Shown in pieces: positions 1-11,478 of a stretch of DNA of 64,000 nucleotides. The stretch comes from Aralia elata (Eukaryota > Streptophyta > Magnoliopsida > Apiales > Araliaceae): assembly GCA_034770075.1 (NCBI GenBank), contig CM068385.1:45654721-45718720 (forward strand). Reading direction: 5' to 3'. The position numbers were made by a program, and so were the translations under genes. The stretch's first letter is position 1; each line of letters opens with the position of its first letter. The notes under the pieces are model-generated. The model had not been told where the DNA came from. It did no database searches and was given only the letters and a program-made list of their open reading frames with translations.

Positions 1-250
1 CAACTCTTTGAGGTGCAGCAATATAGTAGGAGCATCCATAGTTTCATGCTGACACTGAAGCTCGTTACTCATGGATGCGAGCATGATGCATTGAGCCAAG
101 ATTGCATCATCTTGCCACTTTCTAAAAGTAGCAATCTCTTCCTCAGAGGCTGTTTCTGCAACACTTGCAGGGACTGGCGAATTTAGGATATAAGAAATCT
201 TTTCAGCAGTGAGAACAATTCTCAGATTCCTTAACCAGTCCGTGTAATTC
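1..250 (-). pseudogene. Ty1/copia gag fragment (copy B)
   Basis: Minus-strand gag remnant that runs off the left edge. It matches the gag part of copy A at about 8170-8450 base for base over most of its length, including the stretch encoding EEEIATFRKWQDD and SMSNELQ. Gag is the capsid protein that packages element RNA in cytoplasmic particles. This copy belongs to the element whose 5' LTR starts at 1911; the rest of its coding region lies left of the window. The reading frame is interrupted, so it is not functional as seen. Identification rests on the copy-A match and on its position downstream of a copia leader and primer site. Confidence 0.7.
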
Positions 251-972
251 GGTCTGGTCTGTTTGTTATCATCAAGTATGCTACGCAGTGATAGTGAGTT
301 TGATATTTTTAAATTCTGCATGTGAAATAGACAACATTTTAGCATACATTCATTTAATTAATTACCAAAATAAATTAGGTCTTTATTTTAAATTGGTATC
401 TCTCACTTTTTCATCAAACTATATTACCCTCAATATATATAGTTCGGCAAATCTAATTAAAAGTTTGCTAGTGAGAATAAGGATCCCATTTCAAATGTAT
501 ATAGCCTTGTGTGACACAACAAATGATATATAAATAAATAGGTAGACAACTATTGTCAATTACATCACTATGTAACTCCTTGTATTTTGCCTCTTAGATT
601 ATTTTGATCAAGTGTGATACATCCGAATCAAAATTATCCAAGTTAAGTCCAACCTAGCACTTCCATATATTCGAAAGAAAAATATTGTCCTTGTGTGACA
701 CAACAAAACAGCATCGTTCAGTCTATGTATAAGCATCAAATGTGATAAAGCAACATCTTAAATATTTAATACTTGCCTTGTGTGACACAATAAACTCATA
801 TTAAATATTTAATACTCTATCGCTTTACTATGCTAGAAGGCGACGTTCGATATTCCAAATATCTTTGAACGCTTAGGACTTAATATAATTTCATTGAGGG
901 GTTTGTTATTATTAGTCTCATCTTGTTTAGCGCGCATGCACATATATATATAAAATACGCGTCATATTATTT

Positions 973-989
973 AACATGCGAAGCATGTT
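973..989. other. perfect 7-bp hairpin in copia leader
   Basis: AACATGC, loop GAA, GCATGTT. The same 17 bases occur in copy A at 12015-12031 although the flanks differ. It could be a leader RNA stem-loop; its role is unknown. Confidence 0.6.
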
Positions 990-1736
990 GTATAATATAT
1001 AATATATATATATATAGTAAGCATGCACATATAGAATACTATATTCTACCCGGATTGATTATGGACTTTTATTCTAGTTTGGTTCACTAGAGCCACCAAG
1101 TGAACCAAAAGGTCAAACCTAGGGTGCAAGAATAAATTTAAATATAATTATTACATTTAAACTCGGGCTCCAATACAAACGGGTCTTCAAGCGCTCCTTG
1201 CTCCTTTGTATCCAATTCTTCAAAATTAATTCTAATTATTCCTATTACATAAACTATTTACAATAAATAGAAACCTTGATCAGCAGTCAAGGGAAAGTAC
1301 ATAGGAGGGAGATAGAATTTACATTAAGAAAAATTAGAGAAGACGAGGTACGCAGACCCCATTTATAAAAAACCCATACATTCAAGTATCCACTAAAATA
1401 AATCCAATCACATATTGGTCAATAGTCAATAATCAATCCCTATTTATTATCATACATATCTCTATATATATCAATAAATAACATTCATCTCATGAATAAT
1501 AAAACCATTCCATATATGCATTGATATCAATTAATGGGCAAAAGTTTTGCTAATATTTAGTTTTGAAACAAAATAAACTCTTTTATTTTAATCAAAAACC
1601 AAATCCAAATTAAACTCTTTTAATTTTAGCAATCTGAAATCCTATTTCAGATAAAAATAAACATCTTTATTTTAAACTTATATCAATTAAATAAACCATT
1701 TATTTCAATTGAAGGAAAAAAAATTCGGATTCTGCT

Positions 1737-1805
1737 AGCCGGCGCAGCTGCGCCCAGAATGAACTGGGAAACGGCGCAGCTACGCTAGCTGCGCCGCGTC
1801 GCTGA
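1737..1805. other. GC-rich palindromic block in copia leader (copy B)
   Basis: A GC-rich island in AT-rich leader with repeated GGCGCAGCTGCGCC-like palindromes and a CCCAG / CTGGG hairpin around AATGAA. Copy A has a longer version at 13083-13208 with GGCGCGGCCGCGC in place of the CAGCTG core. It lies about 100 nt inside the element from the primer site. Confidence 0.7.
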
Positions 1806-1896
1806 TCCAGAAAAATTGATTCTACCCAAAAATTTCGATCCAATCGCATACCATACACATATGGAATCATCTAAATCGATAATTAGCACAAGATTA

Positions 1897-1909
1897 GGCT
1901 CCGATACCA
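1897..1909 (-). other. primer binding site, initiator-Met tRNA (copy B)
   Basis: On the minus strand this reads TGGTATCGGAGCC, one mismatch from the initiator-Met primer site TGGTATCAGAGCC. One base separates it from the LTR that starts at 1911. It marks 1911 as the inner edge of a 5' LTR in minus orientation. Confidence 0.85.
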
Positions 1910-1910
1910 C

Positions 1911-3177
1911 TGTTAGGTTTGTATATAGCGCGAACATGCAATCAAATTACATAAATAGTGCGGAAGCGCGATAAAACGGATTTTAAAATTTTAATACAAA
2001 CCATCACCATGATCAATCTATGTGCTCAATTAACGATATAAACGAAAGAGAAAGAGAATAAGAATTATACCCTTGTAGAACAAAGCTTCCTCGGGTACAA
2101 GTTCAACTCCTAGTCCTTTGTGTTCTCCTCGAATTCCACCGATTAAATTCCTTTGCTTGATCAACGTTAGCCACCCAAGTGTTTGGCCTCTAGAGGTGAT
2201 CCACCAAGGAAGAATAGGTATTCAAGAAGTTGGGTATTGGCAAAACCTAGTTTCTATCTCTATAAAAATTGCTAGTACTCTCCACAATCTAATGCAAGAG
2301 TGTATAACGCTAATCTATGATAAGACTCCTCTTATTTATAGATGTAGGAATAACCCTTCCCTAAACTATTTAGGATTAGGTTTCTATTATAATTAAACTC
2401 CTTTAATTAATTATGCTCCTAATCCAATTAGGAATTCATGGGAGAGTACTTCTATTAATTAATTCTCAATCCCTATTAGGAATTAAATAATAGTAATAGT
2501 AATAATAATAATAAAACTCCTCTTATTAATTTATATTTAATATTTCCAAAATATTAAATAATAAATATTAAGCTATTTAATTTATTCTATCTCCATAGAT
2601 TAAATTAAATACACTTAACTTATTATTACAATTATGTCATTTACTTCTTAAATAAATATTTTTCTTTTACGGTGTGACCCTTTAAGTTCTCTATATTATA
2701 CCGGTTGTGAATAAATCAATTAGAACAATTCTAATCTTATTTAAATAAATAAATTAAACTATTTAATTCATTTAAATAAATAATATTTATTCTACAATAA
2801 GGGTAAGCCCCCTTAGCGATCAACGACTTTTCAGATAATATAGATTTCAACATTAATCACAAAAGAACCTTTCAGTGAATAGTTACCGTACAATTCAATC
2901 CTTCTACCATACAACGTCCCAATTAAATATAAGACATGGATTTACTGTCAAGTCTTATTTTATTTAATTAAATGTATTTCAATTCTCAAATGCCCAACTC
3001 TAAATAATGCAAATTAGAAACTCCTTTCCAATTTCATTCTGCCTTGGCCAAGGACTACTGAGTTGTCATTTATCGAATCACATAGGACATTTTAATCTTT
3101 TACTAGACGAGGTAGATTCTTTGTTGATCATTCACCTATCTCCATGTACAACTAATTATACCCAACCATACCCTTTG
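1911..3177 (-). repeat. 5' LTR of copia copy B, left part
   Basis: This LTR, read on the minus strand, ends in CCTAACA at 1911. It is homologous to both LTRs of copy A and to the 3' LTR of copy C. It is broken at 3177 by copy A and resumes at 15159; 3173-3177 and 15154-15158 are both CTTTG, the target duplication made by A. Joined, B's LTR is about 1.82 kb, the same as the others in the family. The element internal region lies to the left (1-1909). Confidence 0.9.
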
Positions 3178-5009
3178 TGTTAGGTTTGTACATAGCGCGA
3201 ATATGCAATCAAATTACATAAATAGTGCGGAAGCGCGATAAAACGGATTTTAAAATTTTCATACAAACCATCACCATGATCATCCATGTGCTCAATTATC
3301 AATTAAACGAAAGAGATAGAGATTAAGAAATTATACCCTCGTAGAACCGTGCTTCCTCGGGTACAAGTTCACCTCCAATTCCTTCGCGTTCTCCTTGAAT
3401 TTCACCGATTAAATTCTTTCCTTTGATCAACGTTAGCCACCCAAGTGTTTGGCCTCTAGAGGTGATCCACCAAGGAATAATAGTTGTTCAAGAAGATGGG
3501 TGTTGGCAAAACCCTAGTTTCTATCTCCATAGAAATTGCAAGTACTCTCTCTCTCCAATTCTCATGGAAGAGTGTGTAAATTGTCTAACAATCTAATTGT
3601 CTGACTGTCTAACCCTAAATCATAATAAGACTCCTCTTATTTATAGATATAGGGAACCCTCCTAAACTATTTAGGATTAGGATTTTTATTTTAATTAAAC
3701 TCCTTTAATTAATTGAACTCCTAATCCAATTAGGAATTCATGAGAGAGTACTTCTATTAATTAATTCCCAATCCCTATTAGGAATTAAATAATAGTAATA
3801 GTAATAATAATAATAAGACTCCTCTTATTATTTTATATTTAATATTTCTAAAATATTAAATAATAAAAAATTAAGCTATTTAATTTATTCTATCTCCATA
3901 GATTAAATTAAATACACTTAACTTATTATTACGATTATGCCATTTACTTCTTAAATAAATATTTTCCTTTTGCGGTGTGACCCTTTAGGTTCTCCATATT
4001 AAACCGGTTGTGAATAAATCAATTAGAACAATTCTAATCTTATTTAAATAAATAAATTAAACTATTTAATTCATTTGAATAAATAATATTTATTCTACAA
4101 TAAGGGTAAGCCCCCTTAGCGATCAACGACTTTCCAAATAATATAGATTTCAACATTAATCATAAAAGAACCTTTCAGTGAATAGTTACCGTACAATTCA
4201 ATCCTTCTACCATACAATGTCCCAATTAAATATAAGACATGGAATTACTGTCAAGTCTTATTTTATTTAATTATATGTATTTCGATTCTCAAATGCACAA
4301 CTCTGATAATGCAAATTAGAAACTCCTTTCTAATTTCATTCTGCTTTGGCCAAAGACTTCTGAGTCGTCATTTATCGAATCACATAGGACATTCACTCCT
4401 TTTACTAGAAGTGGTAGATTCTTTGTTGATCATTCACCTATCTCCATGTATAACTTATTATACCCAATCATACCCTTTGATATACCCTAAAGGTCTTAAG
4501 GGACATGTCAAAGTATAACTCATCACACACAAGATACTATGATGATCTCAAGTCCAAGGATCACTTGTACTACTATCACTAGAGAAATTCCTATTGACAG
4601 GCGAGTAAAACTCCATTAGGTATTCCTTAGCGAGCCGCGTTCAGTGAACTTATTCTCTAATAAGCACCTACATACTTGCTTTAGTGTCTCCACACAAATA
4701 ATTATGAGATCAATCATCCTCTCCATAAGAGCAAGCAACATATGTACTAATCTATCCGGATTCACTAATCCCCTTTTTAGTAATCCATCGATTAGGAACG
4801 ATTTTAGTTTTTGAGCTATCTAGAATTTAGATCTCATTAGCATGATCACCATCATGATTCTAAAAGCATTGCTCAAAACTATGGGTTTATCACATTTAAT
4901 ATAACAGCACTATGTAGATAATGTAAAATGCCTTTAACAAACGAATAAGATTACAAAGTATATGCTACATCATATCAAATATGATTGGCTTGTGTGCATA
5001 CTACTTTCA
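3178..5009 (-). repeat. 3' LTR of copia copy A
   Basis: TGTTAGG at 3178 and CTTTCA at 5009 are the inverted TG/CA LTR ends. It aligns along its whole length to 13323-15153 with few substitutions. Short frames inside it, such as 4309-4518, recur in every LTR copy and run opposite to the element, so they are not treated as genes. Confidence 0.93.
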
Positions 5010-5025
5010 ATCTCCCACTTGCACT
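5010..5025 (-). other. polypurine tract (copy A)
   Basis: On the minus strand AGTGCAAGTGGGAGAT lies directly upstream of the LTR start TGAAAGTAG. The identical tract occurs in copy C at 16581-16596. This is the expected plus-strand primer for copia reverse transcription. Confidence 0.85.
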
Positions 5026-5600
5026 AAAGCCAATCGTCATGGTATCTAATACCCTTCTTCTAAGTGACGATCATCCTGCTGTTTGGATAAAGCTTCAGTA
5101 AATGGATATGCAATGTTGTTCTTGAGAGTCCACTATCTCTATAGTGACTTCTTCTCTTTCAATGATTCTACTAATCAAATGAAAGTGCCGCAACACATGT
5201 TTGAATCCAAGATGAGACTTAGGAACTATTCATAGTTCTGTGATAAACTTTTCATCCAAACAATCAACTTGCAGCTTCATTTACAGCTATATACTTTGTC
5301 TTTGTCACTATACCAGCAACTCTTTGCTGTTTGGAACCTTTCCAATTCACTGCACCACCTTTCAAGATAACAATTTACCTTAAAGTGGATTTGTTATCGT
5401 CTTGGTCAGTCTGAAAAAAACTTGAGTCTGTTTAGCCCTCTAGTTTTAATTCAAACCTACCATGAATTATGATTACATCTTCAATACCGGTTAAGTACTT
5501 AAAGATATTTATCACTGTCTTACAGTGATCTTCTCCAAAATATGACTGATCAACATCAAGCCTTGTATATTCATTGCATACATGATAGTAACTCATGCGA
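5026..5600 (-). pseudogene. copia RNase H remnant (copy A)
   Basis: No long open frame, but the minus strand matches the RNase H end of copy C piecewise. Near 5090-5130 is the counterpart of the VDSQ / NIADPFT end, and near 5335-5370 the counterpart of GGAVSWKSSKQ. RNase H degrades the RNA strand during reverse transcription. Frameshifts have destroyed it here. Near 5100 this copy keeps a CAA codon where copy C has a TAA stop. Confidence 0.7.
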
Positions 5601-6400
5601 TCTCTCTTTCAATTGGGGACAATTTTAGAGAGATACACTCCATGGCTCATCATCATGAGACCTCTCTTGGAGTTTTCCATGCTAAACGCCTTTAGCATCA
5701 AATGAATATACGTTCCTTGGGTCAAGCCGAACATCCTTTTAAATCTATCTATATAGACTTATATCCACAATTTATAGGATGCTCCTCCCAAGTCATTCAT
5801 GGAGGAATGTTTAGACAATTTTATCTTTACTGATTGTAGCATTGGTGTGTTATTCCTTGTCAGTAGTATATCAACATATAATACCAAGAATGTCACAGCG
5901 CTCCCACTGACCCTTTTGTATACACTAGGTTCATTCCCGTTTTTGATAAAATCAAACTCTTTTGATTGTCTCATCAAAATGAATGTTCCATCTTTAAGAT
6001 TCTTGCTTCAATCCATCAATGGATCATTGTAGCTTAAAACACAATTTGCTTCAACCTTTGAAACAAATTCCTCTGGCTGTATCATACATACATTCTCCTC
6101 AAGTCTTCACTGAGGAAGGACGTCTCCACATCCATTTTGCCAGATTTCGTAATAAGCTGCAATCGCAAGTAAAATCCAAATGGACTTGAGCATTACCCGG
6201 TAATAAGGTTTTATCACAGTCAACTCCTTGACTTGAAATACCTTTTAAACAGGTCTGGTCTTATAGGTCTCTACCTTGCCATTTGCCCCAGTCTTTCTCT
6301 TAAAAGACCCATATTCACACTCTAAGCACTAAGCCCTTATGTGGAGTAACCAGAGTCTATACTTGGTTCTCATACATGGAGTCCATTTCGGATTTTATGG
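5601..6400 (-). pseudogene. copia reverse transcriptase remnant (copy A)
   Basis: The 72-residue frame at 5759-5977 contains LVLYVDILL, the copia RT catalytic block with the Tyr-Val-Asp start of the active site. The second catalytic Asp of the usual YVDD is replaced by Ile, so the site is broken. Downstream (5600-5750) the minus strand matches the YRDRSKRILGLSQ region of copy C out of frame. Upstream (about 6050-6130) is a degenerate copy of the block with the first catalytic Asp and the EEFV segment. Several frameshifts make it inactive. Confidence 0.8.
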
Positions 6401-7440
6401 CCATCTACCATTTCTCTGAGTATCTTATACTCATAGCCTTATCATATATAACTGGATCATCATCCTCTATGATGCGTACCTCATCATCATCCTCTATGAT
6501 GAATCCATACCTCCCAGGTATCTTCGGTACTCTTCCAGATTTACGATTCGGTTGTGGTACAATAGGTCTATCTACAGGTTCCTCGGTTCGACTTAAAGTG
6601 CTTTGTGGTTCTTGAACTCCTTCAAGATCTATTACCCTCCCACTAGCTTTTTCAATGATAAACACCTTTATCTAAGAAGGCAGCGTGTAGGATTATAGTA
6701 ATAATACCCTAAACTTTCTTTAGGATATCCCACAAATCTGCACTTGTCAGATTTTGTCCCAAACTTATCTTTGAAACCTTTTCACATAAGTTGGACAACC
6801 CCTTATCTTAACATACTTAAGAATAGGAATCCTCCCTATCCATAACCTTTATGGAGTATTGGGGCCAGATTTTTGAGGTTACCTTATTTTGTAGATATGC
6901 AGCCGTTTCTAGGGCATAACCCCAGATGGATACTAGAATGTCGGTAAAAATCATTATGGACTGCACCATGTCCAACAAGGTACAATTTCTCCTTTTAGAT
7001 ACACTAATCAATTATTGCGTATCATGAGGTTTCCATTATGAGAAAATACCATTTTGAGATGATCTAGAAACTCATTGCACAAGTATTCTTTCTTCGATCT
7101 GATCAAAGAATCTTAATACTTTGTTAATTTGTTTCACTTCTGAATTCTTTGAACATTTCAAATGATTCAGACACAAATTCAACTCTTTGAATAACCATCT
7201 CCTTTTCCTTTTACTAGTTTGTTCAATTTGCAAAATTATTTTTCATGTAAGTCAAGTATACAAAGTCTATCAAGTATTCTTCCAATTTCAAACAAAACAT
7301 TATTATAAATAGAACAACAATTGTTCTTAAATATAATACCAGAATCTTCCTTGTCCAACAATGAAAGTTCTAATGTTTCTAATGAGAACTGGAAGATAAC
7401 AACTTATTAACTTAATAGACTTGCCCGTAGGCACTGCTAA
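6401..7440 (-). pseudogene. copia integrase remnant and integrase-RT linker (copy A)
   Basis: The frame at 6817-7011 reads SVSKRRNCTLLDMVQS and WGYALETAAYLQNKV, a well-conserved stretch near the C-terminal part of plant copia integrase. The frame at 6405-6665 holds the proline- and arginine-rich linker to RT, with RKSGRVPKIPGRYGF, the usual R-x-S-x-R landmark. The catalytic core further upstream (7020-7440) is too broken to assign the DDE residues. Integrase would insert the cDNA into the genome; this copy cannot make an intact enzyme. Confidence 0.82.
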
Positions 7441-7815
7441 ACTATAAGTTCCTATGGTTAATGTAGCAACCTTTGCTCCATTACAACACATAAGATTACT
7501 ACTTTGTTTAGCTTTCTACTTCTGCTTAGTCTCTGCATTGGATTGCATATGTGAGAACTACAGCCGGTATCCAATACCCAAGTAGAACCTTGACTTACAG
7601 AAAGATTTATTTTAATCATGAACAAACCTATATCTGTAACTGAAGCTTCACTAAGCTTCTTCTGGTTAGCCTCTGTAAGATTCTCCTTACAGTTTTCCTT
7701 TCCAGTATCCAGGCTTATTGCAGTGGAAGCAAACTCCTTTGTTATCTGCATCAGTCTTGTTCTTATTATCCTTTGTTTTTGCCTTTCCATTTACCTTCTT
7801 GAATTGTTCTTCTTT
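7441..7815 (-). pseudogene. copia protease and gag end (copy A)
   Basis: A 110-residue frame (7458-7790) contains WVLDTGCSSHICNP, the copia aspartic protease active-site block (Asp-Thr-Gly followed by Cys-Ser-Ser-His). Upstream the expected zinc knuckle of gag is degenerate (ENCKEN is all that is left). The protease would cut the gag-pol polyprotein. The frame does not connect to gag upstream or integrase downstream without frameshifts. Confidence 0.83.
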
Positions 7816-8440
7816 TAAGAAGATCCTTTGGCCCTCTTCCGCTTCCTGGAAGAAACATCTACCAGTAAGACTTGGTCTTTCTTGGTTGGAAAGTGACTCT
7901 TACAGTTTTCAACATGTTTAAGCAACTCAGGCAGGCTGACATATAACTTGTTCATGTGAAAATTCACAACAATTTGTGAGAAAGAGTCCGGAAGTGATTG
8001 CAAGATCAAATCTTGGATCAACTCTCCATCCATTAAAACCCAGTTGTCCCAATTGTTCAATCATATTGATCATTTTAGGACATTTATCTGTACTGTAGTG
8101 CCATCGGTCATTCTAGATCGGAAGAGCTCCTTAGATATCTGATATCTAATAGTCCTACTTTCCTCACCTTTCAACTCTTTGAAGGTGCAGGAGTATAATA
8201 GGAGCATCCATAGTTTCATGCTGACGCTGAAGCTCGTTACTCATGGATGCGAGCATGATGCATTGAGCCAACTGTGCATCATCTTGCCACTTTCTAAAAG
8301 TAGCAATCTCTTCCTCTGAGGCATTGTCTGCAACCATTGCAGGGATAGGTATATTAAGGACATAAGATAGCTTTTCAGCCTTGAGAACTATTCTCAAATT
8401 CCTTAACTAGTCCGTGTAATTCGGTCCGATTAATTAGCAT
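7815..8440 (-). pseudogene. copia gag (copy A)
   Basis: Two frames cover the gag core: 8164-8397 with EEEIATFRKWQDDAQLAQC and SNELQRQHE, and 7815-8060 with LILQSLPDSFSQIVVNFHMN and ELLKHVENCKS. The W-x-x-D-A and LPDSF signatures are typical of the copia gag (UBN2-like) family. The two frames are separated by a frameshift with a gap of about 100 bases, so the protein is broken. The same region in copy B is at 1-250. Confidence 0.85.
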
Positions 8441-10262
8441 CTAATATGCTATGCAGTGATAGTGAATTAGACATCGTAAAATTCTATAAATGAATTTGTA
8501 ATTTAACAACATTTTAGCATACATTCATTTTTAATTAATTACCAAACTAAATTAGGTCTTTATTTTAAATTGGTATCTCCCACTATTTTCATCAAACTAT
8601 ATTACCCTCATTATATAATTCGACAATTCTAATTAAAGATTTGCTAGTGAGAATAAGGATCTCATTTCAAATGTATATAGCCTTGTGGTGACACAACAAA
8701 CGATATATAAATAAATAGGTAGACAACTATTGTCAATTACATCACTATGTAATTCCTTGTATTTTGCCTCTTAGATTATTTTGATCAAGTGGTGACACAT
8801 CCGAATCAAAATTATTCAAGTTAAGTCCAACCTAGCACTTCCATATATTCGAAAGAAAAACACTGTCCTTGTGGTGACTGTAACGAATGCAATTTTTGAG
8901 AATTAATAAAAATATTTATTGAGTTGTATAAATATTTTTGTTAATTTATTGAGTTAATAGATTATTTATTAAGCTATTGTGAAATAAGTTTATGTTGAGT
9001 TAATTGTGTTAATTGTTACTTGAATATGATTTGTGATGATTATTCTAATTTAATTTAATAATTAGATGATGAAAATAATTATTTGAATAAATGATTTATG
9101 TTAATAAATAATATAATTCATTTGGTGTTATTGTTATTGGTTAAATAAATTATTAAGTTAGTTTGTAAGGTTTAATTGAATTTATTTAAAAATAAGTTTA
9201 ATTAAATTAGAAGTGTGACATTTTAAACTATATGTTATAATGATTTATTAGAATAAATGAGAAAGTGTTTAATTTAGTTTTACCAAACAAGGCCCTATGA
9301 TCTTTGTTTGGAAATAATGAGTTATTTTATTTGTGTTTTACCAAACAAGGCCTTAAGACCTTTAGATAGAATAATGGGTTATTTTTAATTTTAGTTTGCC
9401 AAACAAGCCTTAGAGGCTTTTGAAATTTTATAACTGATGATACGTTATTATTGTATTAAGTATCAGTTTTTATTTTGTTTTTAATTTGCATCAGTTTTAT
9501 TTTTTTTTAAAAAGAAAGAACGTCAGTTGTAGAAAGAAAAGAAAGAAGAAGAATATCAGAGTTTGAGAGAAAAGAGAGAGAGCAGAGCTTGAGAATTTGA
9601 GAGTTGAGAGAAAAGAGAGAATTTGAGAGAGAAGCTTGGATATTGGAGAAAGAATTTCTAAAACCAAGGAAGCTTAATCAAATTTCTAAGAATTTGAAGG
9701 TATAAACTGTTTACTATGTTTTATTTCTCTGTATATGAATTTATGTGCCAAATATATGAATTAGTTGTTGTAATTAGTAGTAATCATGTGTTAGATGATA
9801 ATATGTTGATTAATAATCAATTTAGGGGTATTAATTCATGAAAACATGATTTAGAGTGAAGTCTTTGTTTTTACAGAGTTTTATTTCATGTATGGCATAT
9901 ATATATGTTAATTGATGCTCTAATTGATTATTAATCGGTAAATTGATAATTGTTTATGATTATTTGATGAAAAATATGAGTAATGCTAAAAGAATTGTTT
10001 AAATTGGTTGGAAAATGAATTTACAGAGTTTAATTTCATAAGAATGGTTAAAACTTGAATATTTGGTTTTAACAGTGAATTTTTGGTTTTAAACTAGTTG
10101 TTTATGAGTTTGAATGATTAAGACGTTTACAGAACATGTTAGGTAAATATTTTATGTCATATATGATGTTTGGGTATATTTAACTTGTTTTCTGGATGGT
10201 AGAATTCGGAAAATTTTGGCCAAATTGGCCTAAGTTTTCACTGGTTCGCGAGCTGGGGAAGA

Positions 10263-10424
10263 CGACAGTCAAGTCTATCGCCCCGGCGATAGAAATGAAC
10301 TGGTTTCTTCGCCCCAGCGACAGAGTCGCCCCGGCGACAAAATTGTTAAGCCAAACGCTGCCCCGGCGACATCCTCGCCCCGGCGACGATTTTGTTAAGC
10401 TTTTTCTCGCCCCGGCGAGAAACG
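10263..10424. other. GC-rich palindromic block in S1
   Basis: Five or six copies of CGCCCCGGCGA-type palindromes spaced 15-40 bp apart (TCGCCCCGGCGATAG, TCGCCCCGGCGACAA, TGCCCCGGCGACA and others), in an otherwise AT-rich LTR. It is followed at once by a long A then T tract (10435-10462). The 96-residue frame across it (10196-10486) has no family resemblance and is not called a gene. Confidence 0.75.
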
Positions 10425-11113
10425 CTACTGTTTTAAAAAAAAAAAAATTTATTTTTTTTTTCTTGGAAATTATGATGCATAATTAAACTTATATTAATGT
10501 GACTAATGTATTACCAATATGGTTGCTACTTAGCATTTGTTGTCTAAAGTATGCTAAATGAGATACTATAATTAGGTAAAAGGAACCTAAAGTGATTATA
10601 AATTTTGTAACTAATTTATGTTACCATCTTATAATTAATTGTATAGGTTGATTTAAGGATCGTGAATTATTTAATTTGTAATCTACGCTTGAGGCAAGTT
10701 TTCTTTCTCTGAACTTGTTAAATTGTTATAGCAAGTTATTTATTTCTTAAGCTTGTTATTATTTCAACAAGTTTACTTCCTTTGAGTGAATTAATTATCC
10801 TTAGCTTATTGTTATTCAAGCAAGGCTGATATTATGTTGAGTAATTATATTTTGTTCCAGATATTATTTATTCAGTTATTGACTATCATTCAAACTTCGA
10901 ATATAAACTTTATTGAAGAACTAGACTAGCAAACCATTATTGATTCAGCTAGTCCTTAGTTGATGAGCGTTTCAAAAACTTAGATTATCTAAACTTGTTC
11001 CAAGCCAAGTTCTTTTTGGTACGGACTCTTATTATAAACTGAGATGAACAACCCTATCATAGGGGATTATTACGCTTAGCGTTAAAATGTTTGTGCACAA
11101 TACATTGTACAAA

Positions 11114-11136
11114 GGGCTGATCCCCCTGAGTACGAG
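11114..11136 (+). other. shared LTR motif GGCTGATCCCCCTGAGTACG (S1)
   Basis: Present about 0.6 kb before the 3' end of the LTR. Near-identical cores (GGCTGATC, then CCCT or similar, then AGTAC in three of four) occur in the other Tekay-type LTRs at 39567-39586, 42246-42272 and 60762-60780. The function is unknown. Confidence 0.7.
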
Positions 11137-11415
11137 ACGAAGGTCCATCTATAGTCTTTAAGACTGTTAAAGGTTACGGTAGAAATACTTGCTAACCTAG
11201 GATATAGTTCGAGGTCTTGAGACCCTCAGATATTGACGTTGAATCTTGGAATCTATTCTTCCTAATTATAGCATTCTTTTGAGCTTTCAAACTTTGATTA
11301 TTTATTGATTAACTTCAGAAAATTATTGATTTCCATTTGAACTCTATTACAATTAAAAGTTATTGTTATCATTCTTGTGGGCAATTGTTTGCTCACTCTT
11401 GCACTAAACATTTCA

Positions 11416-11478
11416 GCTAAGCCCGAGAAGCAGGACGAGCCGTCCACCAATAAGGGCAAGGGCAAGATGCAGAAATAG
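11416..11478 (+). other. possible lysine-rich mini-exon in LTR S1
   Basis: A 3' splice-like TTTCAG is followed by a short frame reading A-K-P-E-K-Q then N-K-G-K-G-K-M-Q-K and a stop at 11476-11478. The first codon is split after its G, as in the counterparts at 41953-42005, 60969-61027 and 39253-39302. Upstream (11379-11404) is the GCTCACTCTTGC block seen in all of them. Whether it is translated is unknown. Confidence 0.5.

Larger units (their letters stand above)
251..1896 (-). other. untranslated leader of copia copy B
   Basis: AT-rich non-coding stretch between the gag fragment and the primer binding site, homologous to the copy-A leader (8441-8878 plus 11740-13308). It holds four copies of a short motif around GTGTGACAC (about 500, 611, 688 and 780), a hairpin at 973-989 and a GC-rich block at 1737-1805. 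The only sizeable reading frame (288-533) has no recognisable product. Such a leader normally carries packaging and translation signals, but which part does so is not visible. Confidence 0.7.

Noticed and set aside
4309..4518. A 69-codon frame found again at 14454-14663 and, diverged, at 17086-17295
   Set aside because: Its conservation is explained by the copia LTR copies that contain it; it is antisense to the element in each case and has no coding signature.
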